A stretch of 64,000 nt of DNA, taken from Arthrinium phaeospermum. Lineage: Eukaryota > Ascomycota > Sordariomycetes > Amphisphaeriales > Apiosporaceae. The notes under the pieces are model-generated. The model was not told where the DNA came from and made no database searches. It worked only from the letters and a program-made list of their open reading frames with translations. The stretch is taken from NCBI GenBank assembly GCA_006503535.1, contig QYRS01000016.1:124001-188000 (forward strand). Reading direction: 5' to 3'. Of this stretch, positions 11,274 through 22,517 are shown piece by piece (the first letter of the stretch is position 1; every line of letters begins with the position of its first letter). Made by a program: the position numbers and the translations under genes.

Positions 11274-13610
11274 TTAATTACATGCCCTTTGATAAGATTG
11301 CGAAAGCTCTCCGAAGGACTTCTGCAGCTCTTCGATCTTCGCCGAAATCTCTTCATCCGGCTCTTCCGAATTTTCCTCAATAGCCCTTGCAATATCCGCC
11401 CGGGCATAGTCAAGGAAATCCCCTAACATCTTATCCTCAATCTCGGCCTCAAGTAGAAGACCAATAACAGTCTTCTCGATATTCAGCACCTCGATGTAGC
11501 GCTCCTGCCACACTAAAGGGTCTCTTATCCTAGAAATGAGTGTCTTTGCCTCACCGTAAACCTTCCGGAATGTTTGGTCCATATCGTCAGTGGGACTGCT
11601 CTTTTGACGGCTTGAGCTTAGGAGCGTGACGGTGAAGCACCAAAGTCTTGACTGGAGGGTTTCCGGGTGATATGAGCCCACTGTGGACTCCAATGACTCT
11701 AGTATGGCGAGAGAGCGGCGTTCTACTTCTTCAAGCGGAATATCCACGCGCCTGCCTTGAGCGGGAAGTGAGAGTGCTCTCATGGATTGAACAACCATAA
11801 GCTCTCGATAGGCTCGTATTGTCTCAAGATGACTGCCTCCGAATTGCCTATTTCTCCATTCTATTACTGATTGGAGTAGTCTGACCAGTGAACCGAATAG
11901 GTTTCCCTGCTGGACCGACTGCTGTTTGACTAGAAGCAAAGCGTTCGAAAAGTTCAAGCTGGCTGTTCTTGCGTTCCTCGCAGCACTAGATATGCCGTCG
12001 CGAAAACGGTTGACGCGTTCTATTATCTTTAATAGCTTGTCAATTTCTTTGAGCTTATTACTCCGAACTTGGGTTACCATTGTTGCGAGGTGCTGTAGAG
12101 TAATGATGAACCAGGGATGAAGTCCGGACCAAAGCACGTGCTCTTCCATGTTCGATACTATGAAAGTCAAACGATCGAATACGCTTTCAGTTTCAGCAGG
12201 GACGCGGCCTTTCGCGCAATCAGCACATTGGGAGATACCGGAAACCCCCTTTGGTATTGTTCTTAGTTCGGCAGCCTGCAGTAGGTGTACGGCGACGTGT
12301 AAAGCCAAACCCATAGCTTTTCGCGTCTTTCCAATCGAGAAATATGCGCGTGATAGTTCGAGTTGAAACTGCAATATGTCTGGGTGGAAAAGGACCTCAG
12401 ATAATTGCAACATGTTTTCCAGTAAGTCCGCAGCTTGCTTGTAGTCTCCGTTGGCGCGATGGGCAGCAGCGAGCTGGAATTCGGCTCGGGGCTTGTGCGG
12501 ATCGGTGGCCTTTAGCTGGTCATGAACCAATTGACATAGCGACTTTCCCGTACTGATCGCTTCGGTGAACCGGTTTTGACAACGGAAGATATGAACAAGT
12601 GTAGTCATTGCTTGGATAAAGAGTGGATGTTTGCGGCCCAGCTCTTGTACGATGATGTCCAACGTGGCCAAACATAATTCTTCGGCTTCTTGGTACTGCA
12701 AGCAATATGCAAAGCACAATGCACTTGTATTTGCCACAGAGAGCGTCTTTAGATGCTTTGGTCCCAGTACTCGTGTCAAGTTGCGAAGAGCGCCGTTTGC
12801 TTTGTCGGAGGCCAAATTGTATTGGCCAACTAATAGATGGGATTCGGCCTCAATCATATGAATACTCTCTTTCTTCAACACCTCCTTGGATGATGCAGTC
12901 TCCATGACAAGTGGGAGAACGTACGCGGAACTTGGAAACATCTTTTGTAAAATGGTCCAGGCGAGGTCGATATTTGTCTTGGCTTGGTCATGATTGCCCA
13001 TGTATACATACGTCAAGGCGAGATCCCTTACAACCTCTAAGCTTGGCTGTGATTGCGATCCCTTGAGTTTCTCGAAGATTTTGACTGCGCTAACCCAGTC
13101 ACCGGTTCGCAAACTCCAGATGGCTTCCCACCTATCCCTTTCACAGAGGACTCTGCTTTGGGAGCCCTTGGAGCCTTCGTACAATAACGTATCCTCAATC
13201 ATGGTCCGCAGGATGTCCAGGTCCTTTCTCGCCTGGTCGTATCGGCCGAGGTGCATCTTAATCTTCATAATCTGCATCCGGATGTGGATCTGGCCTTCGT
13301 GAGATAACCCCGACTGTAGCATTTCTTGGTAACAAGAGGAGAACAACTCCTCAGCATACCTAAGCTTACTTCTATGGAAGTATGCCGTGGCCAGCTGGTA
13401 TCTCCTTGACACATGCTGGCCATGTTTATGGAGCAGCAGGACCTCTAGGCTTGAACCCTGGGGGTTTGAAAAGGTTTCACTGATGAGGGAATCGTCGTCA
13501 ACGTCAGAAGACCCGCTACCATCTTTCGCGGGCATGTTCGTCTCATTACTCCCGCGTTCCGAATCAACAAGCAGAGACCCGGGAGGGTTATGACTCTTAA
13601 ACACATCCAT
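11274..13610 (-). CDS. Tetratricopeptide repeat protein, kinesin-light-chain-like repeats
   Basis: One uninterrupted exon, 778 residues, ATG at 13610-13608. Residues 1-60 are polar and disordered. From about 70 to 450 there are repeated helical pairs with TPR-type spacing, for example YAEELFSSCYQEML, GDWVSAVKIFEKL, YQEAEELCLATLDII with GRKHP, and GDYKQAADLLENMLQL. The GxxHPxT-like turns recall the kinesin light chain / TPR_10-12 repeats common in fungal NLR and signalling proteins. A CxxC pair (CADC, about 463) follows, and the C-terminal third is helical without a recognised domain. No NACHT, NB-ARC, kinase or protease motif is present, so it is a scaffold-type protein as far as the sequence shows. 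Base composition is less GC-rich than most neighbours. It is transcribed away from the HET gene, with 1,038 bases between the start codons. Confidence 0.8.
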   Translation of the reverse strand: MDVFKSHNPPGSLLVDSERGSNETNMPAKDGSGSSDVDDDSLISETFSNPQGSSLEVLLLHKHGQHVSRRYQLATAYFHRSKLRYAEELFSSCYQEMLQSGLSHEGQIHIRMQIMKIKMHLGRYDQARKDLDILRTMIEDTLLYEGSKGSQSRVLCERDRWEAIWSLRTGDWVSAVKIFEKLKGSQSQPSLEVVRDLALTYVYMGNHDQAKTNIDLAWTILQKMFPSSAYVLPLVMETASSKEVLKKESIHMIEAESHLLVGQYNLASDKANGALRNLTRVLGPKHLKTLSVANTSALCFAYCLQYQEAEELCLATLDIIVQELGRKHPLFIQAMTTLVHIFRCQNRFTEAISTGKSLCQLVHDQLKATDPHKPRAEFQLAAAHRANGDYKQAADLLENMLQLSEVLFHPDILQFQLELSRAYFSIGKTRKAMGLALHVAVHLLQAAELRTIPKGVSGISQCADCAKGRVPAETESVFDRLTFIVSNMEEHVLWSGLHPWFIITLQHLATMVTQVRSNKLKEIDKLLKIIERVNRFRDGISSAARNARTASLNFSNALLLVKQQSVQQGNLFGSLVRLLQSVIEWRNRQFGGSHLETIRAYRELMVVQSMRALSLPAQGRRVDIPLEEVERRSLAILESLESTVGSYHPETLQSRLWCFTVTLLSSSRQKSSPTDDMDQTFRKVYGEAKTLISRIRDPLVWQERYIEVLNIEKTVIGLLLEAEIEDKMLGDFLDYARADIARAIEENSEEPDEEISAKIEELQKSFGELSQSYQRACN

Positions 13611-14648
13611 CAGAATGGTATCGAATCGAATGCGGGGGAGGGGGGGGACGTGGAAAGGCCGGTCTTCGAGAGCCGATTAGCTACCTCGATTGCAGAAGCC
13701 TTCCACTCACTGTGAAAGAAGAAAAAGATTGATCCAAGATGAAGATGTTTGTGTTTCCTCCGGGGATCGAACCCAGGGGAGCGCCTGCGACACGCCAGAG
13801 AGGTTGGGGGGCTTTGGGCAGAATGGTTCAAGTGTATTTATTGAAGAACACTTTGCTTTTCGCGGGGACTATTCGGCCAAGTCTCTAGGACGTCGATTCT
13901 AACGGGAAGGCAGGCGTGGCTCAAGTAATTACAAATCTGAGGCGGGGCCGGTGCCATTCGACCAACCACCTGACTGTTTGTTGAGCAGCCATGCGTTGCA
14001 CTGCATGCACTCGTGTAGTGGTAGGCGCATTGCCTTAGGAGTCGGCCTTAAATCATCCTCTCCGATTACTAAGTTCGTTGTCACGTGTACGGTCTTTGGG
14101 AGCCTTCCTTCGCTATTAAAGCCTACTTACATACGCCATTAATAATTAACCAGTATTTCCTGCGTATATTAAATAGGTATTATAATAATTGTATAATTAC
14201 TTATTGAACACTAACTTTGATGTTGTCCGAAAATGACATCTCCACGCAAAGAGGGGCCATAAGACACAACCTCGTCTACGGCTGAGTTGGCGTGCATGCG
14301 GCTAGGTAAGCCTGGTCAATATTTTCAGCTGTGATAAGACCAGCCAGCCAATCGGGTCGTTCGGTGCTACACCATCTTCTTGGAAAATATGGCCACCCAG
14401 TTAGCAAATGGTAAGCTGAGTTGGAGCGCGGTTGCCCAACAAAGGTAGGAGTACGACCTGGGTCTCTTCACTGACGAACGTGTAATTCTACTGTTCTTGT
14501 AAATCAATATACAGTATTCGACACATTACACTCGAGGACGTTCCAGCATATCCTTTGCCTTGATATCTTGACAAGTTCACCCATACAATATCATCGATTC
14601 CTACTAAATTCTGCACTACAAGCAAGGTTTCTCCCCTCTGCGCCCCAA
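13611..14648. other. Divergent promoter region between the TPR and HET genes
   Basis: Shared upstream region of two divergent genes, including a block at about 14136-14215 that is almost pure A/T. A tRNA-like T-arm at about 13757-13780 does not fold into a complete tRNA. No gene called. Confidence 0.5.
14136..14215. repeat. AT-rich block upstream of the HET gene
   Basis: A run of about 80 bases of nearly pure A/T with TATTAAATA and TAATAATTG stretches, in strong contrast to the GC-rich genes. It may be a relic of repeat-induced mutation or simply promoter sequence. No intact element is recognisable. Confidence 0.45.
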
Positions 14649-17270
14649 ATGGATCACGTGGCAAAATACCATGGCAACTTAATCGGGCAAATAAAAGTCA
14701 GAGTACTCGACCCCATCATAAATGACAATATTGAGATTCCTAAAACTGCCGCACAATTCTGGGCCTTCCCAGAGAAGCAAGGATGGGAGGTTGTTCAAGA
14801 CTTTAGTTTGAAACCTGGGTCCGGAACGAACTGCGACTTGGCTGTTTTCTTACAAGCATGGCTTTTCTTCGGACTTTGTTCGACGGTTGTACAGAGGGAC
14901 CTCAAACCCATCTTGCCTTGTGGCGAACTAGTGACAGACAACAGACTTTCCACAAAAGAGCTTGGTAAAGCACTGAGAAAGTGGCACGCGTGGGAATTGC
15001 AACAGCACGAAGCTAACGAGGATCATAATGGTCTCCGGCTTCGTATGATCCAGGTGGCCTACATCCTAGATTATGCCAGGCAAGTCATCCGCATCAACTG
15101 CGCTTGCACCGGCGACAACGATACCGTCAATTACAGCGTTGATGGGGGTCCCCTAAAAGTCGGGGACGATCATGTGCTTGTTTTGATGTGCCTTGGGGAG
15201 GCACTGGGCGAGATGAAAGCCAAGATTACACAAGAATGCAACATAAACATGACAGGCTGGCATTCTGCCGAAGACGAGGAGGGCTGGGGTCCGCCTCGTT
15301 TCGTCTTGCAAAAAATGAAAGACGAAAACTGGTGCCCAAGAGCGATGCGCCTCTTCAGAGGTCGGTTCTCTGCCAACGCGACATTGCTCGTTTCGGCCTA
15401 TTATGCCTGCGATGAGCCCGACAATGCAACTTCGCGACACACTGGCAAACATTGCACGCCCGATGAATGTTTTTACAAGTCCGAGAATGAACGATTTCGT
15501 TACAAAACCAAACACATTACCGAGACTTGTACCTGTGCCGCGTTTGGCCCCGATCTGACCGAGGTCCTCCAGATACTGAATGAGGAATATGGGGCGATAC
15601 CCCTTCTCAAGTTTAGGAGTAAAGAAGATGAGAAGGGCCATGTCGATTTCGAGGTGCTCAAGATTGACTCCAAAGATATAGAGAAGTTGGATTTTGTCGC
15701 CATATCACACGTCTGGTCGGATGGTTGGGGCAACGAAGATGCCAATCGGCTCAACTGTTGCCAACTGAAACTTATCCAAAGACAGATAGAGTGGGCTACG
15801 AAAAGCCAACATACCCCTTTTTGGATGGACACTCTCCTACTTCCAGTTGGTGATAACGATATCGAAAAGAAGGCTAGGAAGAAGGCGATCGGACAAATCT
15901 TCTCCGTTTTCAACGCCTCAAAGCAGACAATCGTTATCGACAACGGATTGATGTCAATGCAAGAGGGGAGCCAGGTTGAAAACGCCATGATGATCTTGTC
16001 TAGCGGATGGACGCGAAGGCTGTGGACTTTACAGGAGGCACACTTGAGCCGGTCTCTCCATTTTGCCTTCAAGGAGACGGAAACGACAGGTCGGTCTCTT
16101 TGGGGGTTGCCAGAGTTTAAAACAAAACCTGGCACTGTCAAAGACCCTGCTGGCATCAACATCGAGATAAGAGTGAAGAACCAGCTCTCCAATATCATTA
16201 CGAGGCGAGGGGCTGTTGGAAGTGGTGATCTGTCGGTTAGCGAAGCGGCGACAATCGTGGCTAAGACATGGCATGCTGCCAGATGGCGTGTAAGGCAACT
16301 TCGCTAACTGTTTCTTCATTTTCTGACATGTCACATACAGGCTACCAGTCGAGCTGAGCACGAGACACTCGTTCTTTCCACTATGCTCGGCTTGAGTACA
16401 GAAGAACTTGACACGGAGATTACAGGACCGATGAGTCCTCCAGATAAAGAGAGGGATGACAGCTGGAGACAGGGGCTCGTTCAAGCCTTCTGGCACAGAC
16501 TACACGAGGAACACAAAGGCGCAATACCTGCAGGCATTATATTTCTCCCAGGTGATAAAGTCAACATCCAAGGATACGCCTGGGCTCCCAAAACCTGGCT
16601 ATCGGCTCATGAAGTAACTTATCCAGACCCTATGAGCTTCTGGAACCCGCCCACAGACTTGCACAATGATGATGGTCTTCTGGTTCACTATCCAGGTTTC
16701 ATCCTCCACACGGGTAGCACTGAAACGAGAAACAGCATTCTGGGAATAGCTGCTATGGCGGAAGAGAACGGCCAACTCAGTTTTCCGGTGGACAGGACCT
16801 TGAAGGAATGGTATAGTTTCACGAAAGCGGAAGAACGCAGTTATACCACCTTCGCCAATCTTCAGCATTCCACCAGCAAGCTCGCTATTATTGCATCACG
16901 GTTGCCAGGAGAACTGCCCCGGGAGATTGCTTTGCTTGTTGAAGTACGGGAGAGCAGGTCCCCAAAAGACGACTGCGGTCCGGATGCCAAAGAATATTGC
17001 GTCAAGGTGATACGCCGACTGTATATTTGGAGACATACGATGCCCTCGGCGCACGTGCAAGAGACGGGGCTGAAAACTGGAAAATTTGGATTGCATAAAC
17101 CGGAAGACTTCCTCGTGGCGGAGAAACTTGACCCCAGACAACGGTGGTGGGTGGATGGCTACGTGACACCAAGTCTGGACGTCTCGAATACAGTGATGGA
17201 GATCGCGAGAACATGGGCCGGGCTCAAGACTCAAGAAATATTGAGTATTTTCGCTGGACTGAAACTCTGA
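14649..17270 (+). CDS. HET-domain protein (heterokaryon incompatibility type)
   Basis: Two exons, 14649-16289 and 16341-17270, joined across a 51-base intron (GTAAGG...ACAG), giving 856 residues. The frame is open upstream only from a TTG, so the ATG at 14649 is used. The HET domain covers about 345-470: VAISHVWSDGWGN, then a CQL segment, PFWMDTLLLP with a conserved KKAIGQIF-type helix, and SGWTRRLWTLQEA. Right after the intron comes ATSRAEHETLVLSTMLGL, the usual sequence following the HET core. HET domains trigger regulated cell death during allorecognition, often with a partner that detects non-self. The N-terminal 340 residues contain a Cys/His-containing stretch but no recognised domain. 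The second Cys of the typical MDTLC motif is Leu here. The divergent TPR gene could be a partner (inference). Confidence 0.92.
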
Positions 17271-18097
17271 GGAGAGGGGTTGGAGTTGGAGTTTGATACC
17301 ATTTATATTATTTGCAAAACAAAAGGGGTATTATGATGCATGAAATACAATCACCACCTTATATTGCACGAACACTACCCTGCTTATACGATCTGAATTT
17401 AGACTTTATAATAACAGGCAGATCCCTGGTTGAGCTACTCGATAACATCAAAGCACGTGCTCCACTCCACTGCTATTCCTTACAACCCAACCTATCAAAA
17501 GCTCGGCATATTGAAACCCCCTGTTAGTGTGAAGTATATTCTAATTACTGGCAATGAGTCAAGAAAATAGGGGGTGAATGCAGAGTCACATAATAGACAC
17601 GTACACAGGAGGAGTAGGATTTGACATGTAATAGAGGGCATAGTGTCTCACGTCTTCGAAAGTCAACTGTTCCTCACGCTTACCATGATGTTTTTGGACC
17701 CGAGTGAATGGGTTGGAAGATGTGTTTGTTAATCCTGGTTGACCCGCTTCTTAAGAGAGGATTTAAATGGGTAAGATATTCGGTTACTTCCACCCCGCCC
17801 CCATGCGAACCAACCTGCTGGTAAGCAATTTACGACCATCTCTGACGGTTCGAGAAACTGCACTAGTGTACAGGGGATGGTGTATTCATATTGAGTTCTA
17901 TCATGACTGGCCCTCTTGTCCAACACACCCGAGTACCGGACCCTGGAATCGTATGTAAACCCCCTGATGGTCCATGATTCATGGGCTCGGGGTGCTTAAC
18001 TATATAGATCTTGGTCTGACCCGAATTCACCCAAGGCGATGTACCTACGCCCATACAGTCGCTTCATGAACCCCGTCGGTATCATCACTCGTTCACG
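17271..18097. other. Intergenic region
   Basis: 3' end of the HET gene and promoter of the protease gene; relatively AT-rich. No gene, RNA or repeat recognised. Confidence 0.45.
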
Positions 18098-20965
18098 ATG
18101 CCGTCCCTCAAGCACATTCCTCTCCTGCTAGCGGGCCTATGGTCCTCGACCGTCACGGCGGATGCTCCTGTTTACCAGGATGCGTTCATTGTGGAGTCAG
18201 ACCCCTCTACGGTTCAGGTCCGACAACCCACTCGCTTCCGCATCTTTGTACATTTGAATTAACATTATCAGTCTCATGCCGACTTGCTGACCATTGTGGC
18301 ATCTGCCCTATCCGAGCTCGGTACATCTTGCAAGGCTACACCTAGGGTCCAGTTTGACTCCCCGCACTTCACGGGTTCGTCTTTCAATCTGGAGTGCGAA
18401 AACAGTATTGTACAGCAATCTGCTCTCCAGGTCATCCGGAACCTCGACGCCGTGGACAAGGCCTGGCCGGTCCGTCAGGTCAAGGCTCAGAGGAACATCC
18501 CACATGACGGAAGCACCAACCTCGAGTTGCCCCCGGCGAACACACCTTTCGGCCGCTTTGGTGGTGTTTCCTCACCACACAGCCCGAACCTGGCCGCGCG
18601 CGAATCGATCCCCGACACCCTCTCCACCCACGTAGAAACCGGCATCGACCGCCTGCACGCCGAAGGCATCACCGGCAACGGCATCCGCATCGCCGTGGTG
18701 GACTCGAGCTTCGACACGAGCGTGCCGGGCCTACGCGGCACCACCGTGGGCTACACCAAGGACATCATCACGGGCGGCCCCGTCGTGGGCGACAACTGCT
18801 CCTACCACGGCACGCACGTGCTGGGCATCGTGGGCGCCAAGGGGGCCGCCGAGTCCCTCTACGGCGTCAACGGCGCGGCGTACGACGCTACCTACGAGCT
18901 GTACCGCATCCAGCCCTGCGGCGCCGACGTGGCGCAGACCGACGACCTGATCGCGGCGTTTCTGGAGGCCGGGAAGCGCGGGGTCGACGTGATTACTTGT
19001 TCGTACGGCGGCGATAATGCGTTTCCCGAGGAGCCGTGGGCGGTGGTGGCGACGCGTATTGCCCGGAACGGGACGTTTGTGTCGCTGTCTAACGGAAACA
19101 GTCCGAGCGGAACGGGACCGTTCACTGGATCAGGTGCCGGTATGGCGTTGGATGTCATGGCAGTCGGAGCCACGTACAATACGATTACCCCTTGTATACA
19201 ATGGCAGGGCACCTTGACGTCTGGGGGCAAGACATCCCCCCTTTTCTTCACGCCCGGATCTCGGGTCGGCTTCCCTTCGACCAGCTTGACGGTGTGGTCT
19301 CCGACGAAGAGCAACAAGACTGCTGATGGCAGCTGCAACCAGGTCTCCAATGACATGGCACCTCCTGCGGATCCAGCCAACACCATCTTGCTGATCGAGA
19401 GGAGTTCGTGCTGGGTGGATCAAGATGGCGTCTCGCTTACCGCATCCCCGAGATACAACTTCACATACGTGATGAGGCACATGTTCAACACGCCCGATTC
19501 GTCCCCAAAACCCTGCCCGTGGTTTACCGACGCCGATACCGAGAACACCAAGGGCATAATCTCCATTTCGAATGCCGCCGGCTTGTCCATGATCGCGGAA
19601 CTCACCAAAGGCGGCAACGTCACCGTGACCCTCCCCTCGAACGCCGTCGATGGCAAGGTCTCCCTCACCAGCATCATCAACACCGCGGGCGGCGGGCAGC
19701 TCACGTACTACTCGAGCTGGGGCCCCAGCCTCGACGGCCGCAGCCGCCCGACCCTCATTGCCCCAGGCCACAACATCCTGAGCACGTTCCCGTCCTACCT
19801 CGGCGACTGGGGCGTCATCGGCGGCACCAGCATGTCGACCCCGCTGGTCGCCGGCGTCGCCGCGCTCGTGAAGCAGACGCGTCCGGACTGGGACGGGGCG
19901 CGGATCCAGGCCGCCATGGCCCTGACGGCCAGGCCCATCCAGTTCAACACCCGCCAGCGGTCCGACTACTACGGCCAGAACCGCGACTTCCTCGCCCCCG
20001 TCATCGCGCAGGGCGCCGGGTTCGTGGATGCTTGGGCCGCGGTCCATACGGCCACCCTGACCAATACGACGAGTCTCAACTTCAACGACACGACGCACCG
20101 CCCGCCGCATCTCGACTTCACCCTCACCAACACGGGCTCCGACACCCTGTCCTACGCGCTCCGCCACACGGGCGCCGCGTCGGGCTACGTCATGAACACC
20201 ACCGGCGGCGCCCTCTACGACCTCACCACTGGAGACGCCCAGCCCATCTATGCCGAGATCAAGATCAGCCCCGCCACGCTCAGTCTGGAACCGGGCAAGT
20301 CAGCCACCGTTTCCGTATCCATAGCGGCCGAGCCCGCCATGGCCGAGGCGGCCCAGCGCATCTCGTACTTTGGTGGCTACATCACCATTGACGTCGCCGC
20401 CACCAACAACAGCAGCAACCGCACGAATCTCAGTCTGCCATACACAGGCTTCGGCGGCGACCTCGCCTCGCTCCCCATGATCAACCGCGACCAGACCTAC
20501 AGCGCCGCCTACGACGCCGCCAAGCAGTCATCCGGCGACCGCCTCCCCGCCGGCCGCGTCTTCGAGTGCCGGTACCGAGCCCGCGCCAGCCCGCCCTGCA
20601 CCTTCCCCGCCGACGGCCTCTCCCCCGGTATCGTCCTGTCGCTCGTGACGCAGACGCGCAACCTGACCATCGACCTCATCGACAAGACGACGCGCCAGTC
20701 GGTGATGCCCCTCAGCGCAGGAGGTGGAGGCGTCTACACGAGCGGGTCCAACAACCCGTGGGACGGCAGCGGATACCGCGCCTGGGACGGCGGCGACCGG
20801 AACCGCACCTTTGTGCCGGCGGGGGAGTACTTCTGGCGGGTGACGGCGCGGCGCCTGAATGGGGATTCGGGGGTGGGGGAGAGGGATTGGGATGTGTGGG
20901 AGTCGGAGGGGTGGGGGTTGCGGTATGCGGCGGATAGCACGGGGTTGCCTGCGGGGAAGGCGTGA
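18098..20965 (+). CDS. Secreted subtilisin-like serine protease (S8, vpr-like)
   Basis: Two exons, 18098-18217 and 18272-20965, giving 937 residues. Exon 1 encodes a signal peptide (cut near TVTA) and the start of an I9-type propeptide (AFIVESDP). The 54-base intron has the unusual donor GTCCGA. The catalytic triad is visible: D184 in AVVDSSFD, H219 in YHGTHVLG and S560 in GGTSMSTPL, with the oxyanion Asn probably in SLSNGN. The long stretch between His and Ser contains a PA-like insertion, as in vpr and C5a-peptidase-like subtilases. A fibronectin-like domain follows at about 640-760, then a C-terminal region with a WDGSGYRAWDGG motif. Several NxS/T sites fit an extracellular glycoprotein. 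The likely role is digestion of external protein. Confidence 0.92.
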
Positions 20966-21560
20966 TGCAAGCTAGAGAATGTTCGAGTAATTAGGTAACT
21001 ACTGGGTGCAAGACTTGAAGCACCAATTATTCGTAATATCCAAAATGTGCATACTGGGCACATGATGAAACGTCTCCTTTTTCTCTGACTGGTCCCTGAG
21101 CAGCGCTGGTGATCACTGTCCCACAAGTGTTGATTCCGTTAGAGATGGGTACCTGAACGGCGTTGAATGACTATGGCAATTAATGGCGTCATCATCACAT
21201 TGATCTTTCCTGATACTTGATGAGGATTCATGCGCGAAAGATGTTCGAGCCTCTATGCATTGCAAAATTGCATGCTTGGGGCTCCCGGCAACAAGGACGT
21301 GGGCAGGTCCAACGCCAAATTGTGACGGTGCTTCTTATTGGCGATGACTCAATTGGTGAGTCAGGTCCTAGCGTGGTGTGACAACTGTCGGGTCGCCTGT
21401 TACAGTAAGCAGCCGGCATCCTTCACCACATACTTGCTTGTTACTTACATAACCTCTGACCTTGACAAAACAATCTGTGAATCGCGATTCCTGAGCATCA
21501 ATCTCTCGAGAATCGCCTTCTCTCCAAGTCAAACATTTGATCGGACTTGAACCGGCGGCC
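20966..21560. other. Intergenic region
   Basis: Spacer between the protease and F-box genes; nothing recognised beyond presumed UTRs and promoter. Confidence 0.45.
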
Positions 21561-22517
21561 ATGACAAGCAAAAGGCAAAGCGAAGTGCTGGGCACGACCG
21601 AGCTGCTGCAGAACATCTTACTACATCTCGACCTCAAGACCCTCCTCGTCTCGGCCCAGCTCGTAGAGCGGAGGTGGCGCGACTTGATCAGCGACTCCGC
21701 GGTCCTCCAGCAAGCCTTGTTCCTTCGAGGCGTGCCAGAGCACCCACAATGTGAGAAGCCGATCGGTGCCCACGAATCCGGCAGCGACGCCAGCAACGAT
21801 GGCAAAACCTCTGGGGGCGGTCACGCAGAGATGAACCCCCTGCTCCAGGAGAAGTTCGCCCCGTTCTTCCACGACGCCCGCCGCGACGCGAAGGCCACGG
21901 CGGGCATGGGCGGCTCGGCCCGCCGATTCGTCTTCCTGAGAGACCGGCGGCAGTCGCAGGCGTGCATGCTCATGGCCAAGCACTTCCCCGCCCTACCGCT
22001 CGCGGCGAGCGAGCAGGCGCGCGCGGCCTTCCTGCGGCCCGACGCCAGCTGGCGCCGGATGCTCGTCACGCAGCCGCCCGCGCGGCGCCTCGGCTTCTCC
22101 GAGGAGCGGAGCGGCATGGGCGGCACGGGGTACCGCTTCGGCGAGCTGCGGCTGGACGATGGCGGCGATGACGAGAACGGAGAAGAAGGAGAGGGAGGGC
22201 TGCGCATGGGGCCGCTCTACGACGCCGCGGCGAGCTGGGTCGTCGCCCACGCCAACTTCGGCATCGTGTGGAACCCGGCCGCCTTCCGCTGGGCCGCGAG
22301 CGATGAGTACCAAAGGACGCGGCCGGTCAACCGGGAGGAGAAGTCGGCGCTGGCGGGCCGGGTCGACGTCTTGTTCGCGCTGAGGCACTCGAGCGGGTGC
22401 ACGGGGCCGAGCCGGGCGGCGCGGGAGCAGATTGCGCGCGATTGGGACGAGTTCCGGGCCCGGTTCTTTCACCCCGGGGCGCGGGGAGGCCGTCGCTGCA
22501 GGCCACCGGGTCGATGA
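21561..22517 (+). CDS. F-box domain protein
   Basis: Single exon, 318 residues from the ATG at 21561 (GGCCATGAC); the same frame upstream starts only at a TTG. The F-box is at about residues 11-55: TTELLQNILLHLDLKTLLV followed by RRWRDLISDS. F-box proteins bring substrates to SCF ubiquitin ligases. The rest (residues about 100-300) resembles an uncharacterised ascomycete F-box family with a segment of the type W-R-x-M-L-V-T-Q-P-P, then GLRMGPLYD. An acidic insert DDGGDDENGEEGEG interrupts it. The last 11 residues (Arg/Pro-rich) look unlike coding sequence. Another frame continues with GC-biased codons to 22582, so the true C-terminus may be different. Confidence 0.78.
   Translation: MTSKRQSEVLGTTELLQNILLHLDLKTLLVSAQLVERRWRDLISDSAVLQQALFLRGVPEHPQCEKPIGAHESGSDASNDGKTSGGGHAEMNPLLQEKFAPFFHDARRDAKATAGMGGSARRFVFLRDRRQSQACMLMAKHFPALPLAASEQARAAFLRPDASWRRMLVTQPPARRLGFSEERSGMGGTGYRFGELRLDDGGDDENGEEGEGGLRMGPLYDAAASWVVAHANFGIVWNPAAFRWAASDEYQRTRPVNREEKSALAGRVDVLFALRHSSGCTGPSRAAREQIARDWDEFRARFFHPGARGGRRCRPPGR

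Noticed and set aside
13740..13830. tRNA-like T-arm on the minus strand (CTGGG-TTCGATC-CCCGG)
   Set aside because: No matching acceptor stem and no acceptable anticodon or D arm upstream; at best a decayed fragment.
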